Shown here piece after piece: positions 52,363-59,612 of a DNA stretch of 64,000 bases (position 1 is its first letter; every line of letters starts with the position of its first letter). Origin of the DNA: an uncultured Eggerthellaceae bacterium. Its GTDB lineage: Bacteria > Actinomycetota > Coriobacteriia > Coriobacteriales > Eggerthellaceae. The stretch covers positions 62,001 to 126,000 of the forward strand of contig CAJOIP010000002.1 in assembly GCA_905234785.1 (NCBI GenBank), given 5' to 3'. The notes beneath the pieces were generated by a model, which was given only the letters and a program-made list of their open reading frames with translations, was not told the origin of the DNA and searched no databases. The position numbers were made by a program, and so were the translations under genes.

Positions 52363-52394
52363 GTCATCCAAACGGCCTTAGGCTGTTTGGATGA
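52363..52394. repeat. Dispersed palindrome, copy 4 (GTCATCCAAACGGCCTTAGGCTGTTTGGATGA)
   Basis: Same family as 3614, 17490, 30119; abuts the tRNA-Pro duplication. Confidence 0.9.
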
Positions 52395-52452
52395 AAAAAA
52401 CGGTTCCCAGGGTTGGGAACCGTGAAAGATCTGGTCGGGTGGACAGGATTTG
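52395..52452. repeat. 58-bp direct repeat, copy A: orphan tRNA-Pro 3' end plus terminator
   Basis: AAAAAACGGTTCCCAGGGTTGGGAACCGTGAAAGATCTGGTCGGGTGGACAGGATTTG, identical to 52564-52621. Confidence 0.95.
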
Positions 52453-52501
52453 GGCCGTATGCTCGCTACGCTCGCATCCGGTGCCTTCGCTGCGCTCAGG
52501 C

Positions 52502-52526
52502 TTGAACAGCCCACTGGGCTGTTCAA
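52502..52526. repeat. Palindrome family B, copy 2 (TTGAACAGCCCACTGGGCTGTTCAA)
   Basis: One mismatch from 51703-51727. Confidence 0.85.
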
Positions 52527-52563
52527 CTGCCCCGCAGGTTCAAATCGTGCAAGGTCAACAAAC

Positions 52564-52600
52564 AAAAAACGGTTCCCAGGGTTGGGAACCGTGAAAGATC

Positions 52601-52621
<21 letters not shown>
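52564..52621. repeat. 58-bp direct repeat, copy B: 3' part of the intact tRNA-Pro plus terminator
   Basis: Identical to 52395-52452, offset 169 bp. Confidence 0.95.
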
Positions 52622-52677
<56 letters not shown>

Positions 52678-52904
52678 AACGGCGAGAAAGTATATTACTG
52701 GTATGCGACGAGGTTTGCAAGAACCAGTTTTCGGAGTCACAAATACGACACCCGAGGGTGGGCGGTTATCCTTGCGGGGTGGGCGGTTGGGCTTGTGCCG
52801 ATTACCGAAGGCGAAGGGCGCAGCACGTCGTTCCTTCATCTCGTGGCGACCCCTTTACCTAAAATGGAACAATCGTATGTAGTGGGAATAAAGGGGAGAG
52901 TGCT

Positions 52905-54854
52905 GTGGAACTCATTTCGTTTCTTATTCTGTTTCCCTTGGTAATCGCGGTGTTGCTGCTGTTCGTGAAGGCCGATTGGCCTCGCAACGTCATCGTGGGC
53001 ATGTCGGCTGCGGTCATTGCCGTGGCGTCGATCGCGCTTTCGGTGCGCTACATCGGCGCGCCGTGGATCGGGTTCGAGTTCTCGTCTGAGGTGGCGGACT
53101 ACATCGGCACGACCATTGGCGTCGTCATCGCCGCAACGGTCATCGGGTTCGGCGTGAAGTACAAGAACTACTTCGCCGTCGTGCTCGCCGCCATCCAGGT
53201 CGTCGGATCGCTCGTGTTCGAGTTCGGGTTCGCGCACAGCGTGCATGTCCCCGTCGGGCTGTACATCGACTCGCTTTCCATCGTCATGGCGCTCATCATC
53301 GGCGTCATTGGCAGCGGCATCTGCGTGTACGCGCTCGGGTACATGATGGACTTCCAAAAGCACCTCGACGATCATGGGGAAGAAGAAGGGCTGACCGAGC
53401 TTCAGCGCCGCGACCGTCGTCCGACGTTCTTCGCGCTCATGTTCGTGTTCCTGTCGGCTATGTACGTCATCGTCTTCTCGAACAACATGACGTGGATGTT
53501 CACCGGCTGGGAAGTCACGACGGTGTGCTCGTTTTTGCTCATCGCCTACACGCGCACCGAAGAGGCCATCCGCAACGCGTTCCGCCAGATCATCATGAAC
53601 ATCGCCGGCGGCATCGGCTTTCTGGTGGCGCTGTTCTTGGCCGTCATCCTGGCTAACACGCTCTCGTTCGAGCGCTTCGTGCTCATCGGCCTCGAGCATC
53701 CCGAGATCGTCTCGGTTGCCGTGTGCGCGCTGGCGTTCGCGGGCCTCACGAAGTCGGCCCAGATGCCGTTCCACACCTGGTTGCTCGGCGCCATGGTCGC
53801 TCCCACGCCCACGTCGGCGTTGCTTCATTCGTCGACGATGGTGAAAGCTGGCGTGTTCCTGCTCATCAAGCTCGCGCCGCTGTTCATGGTGTGCACCGTT
53901 CCCGCGAGCATGGTCGTGCTCGTGGGCGGCTTCACGTTCATGCTGTGCTCGTTCATGGCCATCTCGCAGTCGAACGCCAAGCGCGTGCTCGCGTACTCGA
54001 CCATCGCGAACCTCGGCCTGATCGTCGCTTGCGCGGGCGTCGGCAGCCCCGAGGCCATCTGGGCGGCCACGCTGCTCGTCATCTTCCACGCTGCCGCCAA
54101 GTCGCTGCTGTTCCTGTGCGTCGGCACGGCCGAGCATCACATCGGCAGCCGCGACATCGAGGACATGGACTTGCTGTTCGACCGCATGCCGCGTTTGGCC
54201 CGCTTCATGATGCTCGGCATCATGTGCATGTTCATCGCCCCGTTCGGCATGCTCATCGCGAAATGGGCGACGCTCGTGTCGTTCGTCGAGGCCGGGCAGC
54301 TCATCCTTATCCTGTTGCTCGCGTTCGGCTCGGGCGCCACGTTCATGTTCTGGGCGAAGTGGCTCGGCAAGCTTTCGGGCATTGCCGGGTCGCCTGAGAA
54401 CGTCGAGCTGACGGTCCATCCTTCCGAATGGATTTCGCTCGTCATCATGGCGTGCATCGCGGTCGTTGCCTGCATCGCGCTGCCGATCGTCTCCAATGCG
54501 TTCGTCGAGCCTTACATCGTCAGCGTTTTCGGCGTGCTCGGGCGCGACGTGACGATCGACAACCTCTGGATTTCCTCGATCCTAGCCGTCTTCGTGTTCG
54601 TCGTGCTGTTCGGCGGCGTGCGGTCGTCGAAGAAGAAGCGCGTGAGCGCGTATCTGTCGGGCGTGTCCGTCGACGACGCCACGCGCACGTACCGCAACAG
54701 CCTGTCGGGCGAATCCGTCGCCACGTCGCGCAACCTGTACCTCGACTCGTACTTCGGCGAGGACAAGATGCGGCCGATAGGCGAGGCGTTATGCGGCGCC
54801 ATCATAGTAGTGGCCCTCCTGGCGAGCGGCCTTGTCGTCCCGCCGATTCTGTAA
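52905..54854 (+). CDS. Ech-type hydrogenase subunit A / NuoL-like proton-translocating subunit
   Basis: ~14 TM antiporter-like protein, FSNNMTWMFTGWEVTTVCSFLLI, AQMPFHTWLLGAMVAPTPTSALLHSSTMVKAGVFLLIK. Confidence 0.9.
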   Translation: MELISFLILFPLVIAVLLLFVKADWPRNVIVGMSAAVIAVASIALSVRYIGAPWIGFEFSSEVADYIGTTIGVVIAATVIGFGVKYKNYFAVVLAAIQVVGSLVFEFGFAHSVHVPVGLYIDSLSIVMALIIGVIGSGICVYALGYMMDFQKHLDDHGEEEGLTELQRRDRRPTFFALMFVFLSAMYVIVFSNNMTWMFTGWEVTTVCSFLLIAYTRTEEAIRNAFRQIIMNIAGGIGFLVALFLAVILANTLSFERFVLIGLEHPEIVSVAVCALAFAGLTKSAQMPFHTWLLGAMVAPTPTSALLHSSTMVKAGVFLLIKLAPLFMVCTVPASMVVLVGGFTFMLCSFMAISQSNAKRVLAYSTIANLGLIVACAGVGSPEAIWAATLLVIFHAAAKSLLFLCVGTAEHHIGSRDIEDMDLLFDRMPRLARFMMLGIMCMFIAPFGMLIAKWATLVSFVEAGQLILILLLAFGSGATFMFWAKWLGKLSGIAGSPENVELTVHPSEWISLVIMACIAVVACIALPIVSNAFVEPYIVSVFGVLGRDVTIDNLWISSILAVFVFVVLFGGVRSSKKKRVSAYLSGVSVDDATRTYRNSLSGESVATSRNLYLDSYFGEDKMRPIGEALCGAIIVVALLASGLVVPPIL

Positions 54855-54872
54855 AGGGAGGTGCCAGATATC

Positions 54873-55757
54873 ATGTTGTTCGTCACCGAGAATTTCATCT
54901 TCACGCTCATCGGCACCGTTGCGTTCGCCATCCTCGCGCCTGTCGTGGGCTGCCTGCTCGCCGGGCTCGACCGCATCATCTCGGCCCGCATGCAGGGCCG
55001 TGTCGGGCCCCCGCTCTTGCAGCCGTACTACGATGTGCGCAAGCTCATCGCGAAAGACGACGTCACCGTGTCCGGCGTCGACGGCGTGTACATGACGTGC
55101 GCGCTCGTGTTCACGGCGTTCGCAGGCGGCATCTTCTTCAGCGGCGGCAACCTGCTGATGAGCGCCTTCGTCATCACGATGGCGGCGCTGTTCTTCATCA
55201 TGGCGGCGTACTCGTCGCGGAGCCCCTTCGCCGAGCTGGGCGCGGGCCGCGAAGCCGTGCAGGTCATGTCGTACGAGCCGATGGTGCTCCTCATGGCCGT
55301 GTGCTTCTTCATGGCGGCGGGATCGTTCAACGTGGGCGAGACATTCTGGCTGAAGCTGCCGGTCATCTGCTACACCATCCCGGCGTTCATCGGCTTCTTG
55401 TTCATCCTGACCATCAAGCTGCGCAAGTCGCCGTTCGACCTGTCGACGTCGCATCATGCGCACCAGGAGCTCGTCCGCGGCACGACGACCGAGATGAGCG
55501 GCAAGACACTTGCCAAGGTCGAGGTCATGCACTGGTGCGAAACGGTGCTGTTCCTCGGCTGGACGGGCATGTTCTTCATCTGGGGCAACCCGGTCTCGAT
55601 CGTGCTCGCCATCGTCGCCGCGCTTGCGGCGTGGTTCTTCGAGATCTGGATCGACAACAACTTCGCACGCGTGAAGTGGCAGGCCATGCTGAAGTGGGCG
55701 TGGATCGTGGCGCTCGTCTGCGGCGGCATCAACATCGTCCTTTTGGCGTTCATTTAG
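54873..55757 (+). CDS. Ech-type hydrogenase subunit B / NuoH-like
   Basis: GLDRIISARMQGRVGPPLLQPYYDVRKL, SSRSPFAELGAGREAVQVMSYEP; ATG at 54873 after GGGAGGTG. Confidence 0.9.
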   Translation: MLFVTENFIFTLIGTVAFAILAPVVGCLLAGLDRIISARMQGRVGPPLLQPYYDVRKLIAKDDVTVSGVDGVYMTCALVFTAFAGGIFFSGGNLLMSAFVITMAALFFIMAAYSSRSPFAELGAGREAVQVMSYEPMVLLMAVCFFMAAGSFNVGETFWLKLPVICYTIPAFIGFLFILTIKLRKSPFDLSTSHHAHQELVRGTTTEMSGKTLAKVEVMHWCETVLFLGWTGMFFIWGNPVSIVLAIVAALAAWFFEIWIDNNFARVKWQAMLKWAWIVALVCGGINIVLLAFI

Positions 55758-55770
55758 GAAGGGGAGCAAC

Positions 55771-56214
55771 GTGGGTTACGCATCTAAATCCCCCTGGGTC
55801 ATCCATTACGACGCGTCGAGCTGCAACGGCTGCGACATCGAGGTTTTGGCGGCGCTGTGCCCCGGTTACGACGTCGAGCGCTTCGGCATCATCAACACGG
55901 GCAATCCGAAGCATGCCGACATCTTCCTCGTCACGGGGTCGGTCAACGAACGCAACATCTCGGTCGTGAAGCAGATTTACGACCAGATGGTCGAACCGAA
56001 GGTTGTCGTCGCATGCGGCATTTGCGCATGCACGGGCGGCATCTTCCATGACTGCTACAACGTCATTGGCGGCGTTGACAAGGCCATACCGGTCGACGTG
56101 TACGCGCCCGGCTGCGCGGTGCGCCCCGAGGCGATCATCGACGCGGTGGTGCAGGCCATCGGCATCCTCGACGAGAAGTCGAAGGCCCTCCAAGCTGCGA
56201 AGAAGGGAGCATAG
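55771..56214 (+). CDS. Ech-type hydrogenase small subunit / NuoB-like
   Basis: DASSCNGCDIEVLAALCPGYDVERFGI, VACGICACTGGIF, VDVYAPGCAVRPEAII: iron-sulfur ligands. Confidence 0.92.
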   Translation: MGYASKSPWVIHYDASSCNGCDIEVLAALCPGYDVERFGIINTGNPKHADIFLVTGSVNERNISVVKQIYDQMVEPKVVVACGICACTGGIFHDCYNVIGGVDKAIPVDVYAPGCAVRPEAIIDAVVQAIGILDEKSKALQAAKKGA

Positions 56215-56216
56215 CC

Positions 56217-57152
56217 ATGGCATTCCAACAGGAATTCGTGCCCTTGGAGCTCGAGCAGCTGCATAGGGCGGCGGCAGTCCTGAAAGTAGAAGGCTGGCGC
56301 TTCATCCAGACGCATGCCGTGAACACCGACGACGGCATCGACTTGTACTACTCGTTCATGAAAGACGGACGCGTGGTGAACTACCGCGTGGCCGGCGTGC
56401 AAAAGGGCCAGGCGGTTCCTTCCATCACCGACCTGTTCCTAGCTGCCTTCGTGTTCGAAAACGAGGCCCGCGAGCTGTTCGGCGTCGACATGCGCGATAT
56501 CGCCATCGACTTCGACGGTGCGCTATACGCGCCTGCGCAGGCCGAGCCGATGACGATCATCACGCCCGAGCAGAAAGCCGCCCGCGAAAAGGCCAGGAAA
56601 GCCGCCGAGGCCAAGGCTGCCAAGGACGCTGCTCCTGCCGAGGCGCCTGAAGGCGCCGCACCGGCAAAGGGCGGGTTCGTCATGACGCCCGAGCGCCGTG
56701 CGCGCCTCGACGCCAAGCTCGCCACCATGTCGCCGGAAAAGGTCGCCAAGGTCGAAGCCGCCCTGAAGGCGCGTGAAGCCGAAGCGGCCGCAAGTGGGTC
56801 GAACACCGCATCCGGTTCTGCACAAGCGCAGGCTTCTGCTCCTGCGGCTGATTCGCGAGAAGCCACCCAGGAAAAGGCTGCAGGTGCCACGGCAGCTACA
56901 GCCGCCGCAAAAGATGCCGATCTCGAGGCCAAGCTCGCCACCATGGATCCCGCGAAGGCGGCTAAAGTTCGCGCCGCCCTTGCCGGCAAGGCAGCTGCTT
57001 CAGAGGCGGCTGTTGAAGCCGCGCCCGCCGCTGCCGAGGAGCCTTTGGCGGAACGGTTCGCCGACGAGCAGCTCGAAGCGCTCATCGGCCTCATGGATGA
57101 CGAAAAAGCAGCCGTCGTGAAGAAGGCTCTCAACATGAAAGAGGGTAAATAG
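56217..57152 (+). CDS. Ech-type hydrogenase NuoC-like subunit with long Ala-rich C-terminal extension carrying three helix repeats
   Basis: N-terminus NuoC/EchD-like (SITDLFLAAFVFENEARELFGVDM); C-terminal extension KLATMSPEKVAKVEAALKA, KLATMDPAKAAKVRAALAG, ADEQLEALIGLMDDEKAAVVKKALNM. Confidence 0.85.
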   Translation: MAFQQEFVPLELEQLHRAAAVLKVEGWRFIQTHAVNTDDGIDLYYSFMKDGRVVNYRVAGVQKGQAVPSITDLFLAAFVFENEARELFGVDMRDIAIDFDGALYAPAQAEPMTIITPEQKAAREKARKAAEAKAAKDAAPAEAPEGAAPAKGGFVMTPERRARLDAKLATMSPEKVAKVEAALKAREAEAAASGSNTASGSAQAQASAPAADSREATQEKAAGATAATAAAKDADLEAKLATMDPAKAAKVRAALAGKAAASEAAVEAAPAAAEEPLAERFADEQLEALIGLMDDEKAAVVKKALNMKEGK

Positions 57153-57153
57153 C

Positions 57154-58242
57154 ATGGGCAAGAAATCGGTCATCCCGTTCGGGCCGCAACACCCGGTCCT
57201 GCCCGAGCCGCTTCACCTCGACCTCGTGGTGGAAGACGAAGTCGTCATCGAGGCGGTTCCGCAGATCGGCTTCGTGCACCGCGGACTCGAGCGCCTCGTG
57301 CAGACGAAGGACTACAACCAGTTCATTTACGTTGCAGAGCGCATCTGCGGCATCTGCGCGTTCGGGCATTCCATGGGCTACGCGGAAACGGTCGAGCGTC
57401 TCATGGGCGTCGAGATCCCCAAGCGAGCCGAGTACCTGCGGGTCATCTGGCATGAGCTTTCCCGCGTGCATTCGCATATCCTGTGGCTCGGCCTCGCCGC
57501 CGACGCGTTCGGCCATGAAGCGCTGTTCATGCACTGCTGGCGTTTGCGCGAGCGCGTGCTCGACCTGTTCGAGAAGACGACCGGCGGCCGTGTCATCTTC
57601 TCGGTCGTGAAGGTCGGCGGCGTGCAGCGTGACATCGACAAGGACATGTTCGACCAGTTCATCAGCACGCTCGAGGGCATCAAGGACGAGTACAAGCAGA
57701 TCTGCGATGCATTCCTCACCGATCCGTCGGTTTACAACCGCACGGCAGGCGTCGGGCTCATTCCGACCGAAGACGCCTTGAACCTCAGCATGGTCGGCCC
57801 GTTTGCGCGTGCTTCGAACGTGGGCTACGACGTGCGCACGCTCGGCAACGGCGCCTACGGGGACCTGTCGGATTTCAGCCCGATCGTCTCGCAGAACTGC
57901 GATTGCTATGCGCGCATGGAGGTCCGTGCCGCCGAAGTGCCGCAATCGATCGACATCATCGAGGAGCTCATCGCGAAGATTCCCGCCGGCGACATCGCGG
58001 TGCCCGTGAAGGGCAGTCCCGCCGTCGACTCCGAGGCGTGCAACGTCGTGGAGCAGCCGCGCGGCGAATGCTTCTACTATGCCAAGGGCAACGGCACGAA
58101 GTACCTCGACCGCATGCGCATGCGCACTCCGACCTCGCAGAACCTCGCCGGCATGGCGGTGGCGCTCGAAGGCTGCGACGTGGCGGACGTGAACATGATC
58201 GTGCTGACGATCGACCCCTGCATCAGCTGCACGGAAAGGTAG
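57154..58242 (+). CDS. Group 4 [NiFe] hydrogenase large subunit (EchE-like)
   Basis: FGPQHPVLPEP, ERICGICAFGHSMGYAE (N-terminal CxxC), terminal DPCISCTER (C-terminal CxxC): both Ni-ligating motifs retained, distinguishing it from NuoD. Confidence 0.92.
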   Translation: MGKKSVIPFGPQHPVLPEPLHLDLVVEDEVVIEAVPQIGFVHRGLERLVQTKDYNQFIYVAERICGICAFGHSMGYAETVERLMGVEIPKRAEYLRVIWHELSRVHSHILWLGLAADAFGHEALFMHCWRLRERVLDLFEKTTGGRVIFSVVKVGGVQRDIDKDMFDQFISTLEGIKDEYKQICDAFLTDPSVYNRTAGVGLIPTEDALNLSMVGPFARASNVGYDVRTLGNGAYGDLSDFSPIVSQNCDCYARMEVRAAEVPQSIDIIEELIAKIPAGDIAVPVKGSPAVDSEACNVVEQPRGECFYYAKGNGTKYLDRMRMRTPTSQNLAGMAVALEGCDVADVNMIVLTIDPCISCTER

Positions 58243-58246
58243 TCTC

Positions 58247-58756
58247 ATGGGAGCATTCAAACTGGGGAAGATGACCTTCGGGTCGCTGTTCAAGAAGCCC
58301 GAGACGGTGCTGTACCCCGTCGTGACGAAACCGCAGCCGGCAGGCTTGAAGGGCCATATCGCCATCGACGTCGACGACTGCATCCTCTGCGGCATGTGCG
58401 ACCGCTCGTGTTCGACCGATTGCATCAGGGTCGACAAGCAGGCGCGCACGTGGACGATCGACCGCTTGCAATGCGTGCAGTGCGGTTACTGCATCACCGT
58501 GTGCCCGAAGAAGTGCCTGTCGATGGATCCGAATTACGCGCCGGCTTCGACTGTCCACGAAGCCGACGTGTTCGCGGTTCCCGAACAGGCGAAGCCGGAG
58601 AAGAAAGCCGAGACTAAAACACCCGAGCCCGCGCCCGCTGTGGAAAAGGCTGCGGAATCGCCCGTCGAGCAACACGCGGACGAGCAGCTCGTCGCTCTCA
58701 TAGGGCTCATGGACGAGGAGAAGGCCGCGAAGGTGCGCTCTGCACTGAGCATGTAG
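58247..58756 (+). CDS. Ech-type hydrogenase 2[4Fe-4S] ferredoxin subunit (EchF/NuoI-like) with C-terminal helix motif
   Basis: CILCGMCDRSC and CVQCGYCITVCPKKC clusters; C-terminal ADEQLVALIGLMDEEKAAKVRSALSM. Confidence 0.9.
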   Translation: MGAFKLGKMTFGSLFKKPETVLYPVVTKPQPAGLKGHIAIDVDDCILCGMCDRSCSTDCIRVDKQARTWTIDRLQCVQCGYCITVCPKKCLSMDPNYAPASTVHEADVFAVPEQAKPEKKAETKTPEPAPAVEKAAESPVEQHADEQLVALIGLMDEEKAAKVRSALSM

Positions 58757-58764
58757 CGTGAATG

Positions 58765-58864
58765 TGATGCACGGGAGGGGGGCTACTGCATCATTTTGCG
58801 GTTAGGAACGGTCATTCGAAAGCTTTCTGGCAAAATGATGCACTTGCTCCCCTCCCGCGCATCA
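58765..58864. repeat. Long inverted repeat, 35-bp arms (about 4 mismatches), 30-nt loop
   Basis: TGATGCACGGGAGGGGGGCTACTGCATCATTTTGC (58765-58799) / GCAAAATGATGCACTTGCTCCCCTCCCGCGCATCA (58830-58864). Confidence 0.9.
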
Positions 58865-58902
58865 TTCCAGTACGATCCTTTGGTAGAATCATGTGTACCG
58901 GA

Positions 58903-58925
58903 ACCGGGCGAAAGCCCGGTTTTCA
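58903..58925 (+). terminator. GAAA-tetraloop hairpin with T-run upstream of pgsA-like gene (terminator or 5' leader hairpin)
   Basis: ACCGGGC-GAAA-GCCCGGT followed by TTTTC; a TAGAAT-like hexamer lies just upstream. Confidence 0.55.
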
Positions 58926-58949
58926 TTGCATGGCTAGAAAGGTCGGTCC

Positions 58950-59612
58950 TTGGCGGACGAAACGCAGCAGAAAACCGCAGCAGACGAAGAGGTCACAGAC
59001 CGCATCTTGACGGCTGCGAACGTCATCACCTTCATACGGCTTGTCATGGTTCCTGTTTCGCTCGGGTTCCTGCTTACGGGAAACGACGTCGTCGCAACGG
59101 TCCTCTTCGCCCTGACGGCTGCAACCGACTTCGTAGACGGGCAGGTCGCCAGGCGGACGCACACGGTCTCGAAGCTCGGGCAGCTGCTCGACCCTGCAGT
59201 CGACAGGCTTCTCATGATCTGCGCCGTTGTCGGCTTGCTTGCCGTGGGGCGCCTTCCCGTGTGGATTGTCGTGCTCGTGCTCGCCCGCGACGTTTTCCTC
59301 CTGATCGGCGGCGCATGGCTGCTTCGCGAGCATGCGGTGCGCGTTCCCGTCGTTTATGCGGGCAAGGTCGCGACGACGTTTCTCTTCATAGGCCTTGCGG
59401 GCCTCATGTTCAACATGCCCCAGATTGCCGGGCTCGGCTGGTGCGACGTTTCATGGCTGCCGGGTTTCAATTCGATGTCATGTTCATGGGGTATATGGTG
59501 TATTTACATTGGGTTGTGCATCGGGGTGTTCACAACCGTATATTATGTGGTGAGCGCATACAGGAAACTGAAAGAAGCACTAGCAGCAGAACGTCATGGC
59601 AGCGAACGATAA
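58950..59612 (+). CDS. CDP-alcohol phosphatidyltransferase family (PgsA-like)
   Basis: NVITFIRLVMVPVSLGFLL, AATDFVDGQVARRTHTVSKLGQLLDPAVDRLL (CDP-alcohol motif); TTG start. Confidence 0.9.
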   Translation: MADETQQKTAADEEVTDRILTAANVITFIRLVMVPVSLGFLLTGNDVVATVLFALTAATDFVDGQVARRTHTVSKLGQLLDPAVDRLLMICAVVGLLAVGRLPVWIVVLVLARDVFLLIGGAWLLREHAVRVPVVYAGKVATTFLFIGLAGLMFNMPQIAGLGWCDVSWLPGFNSMSCSWGIWCIYIGLCIGVFTTVYYVVSAYRKLKEALAAERHGSER

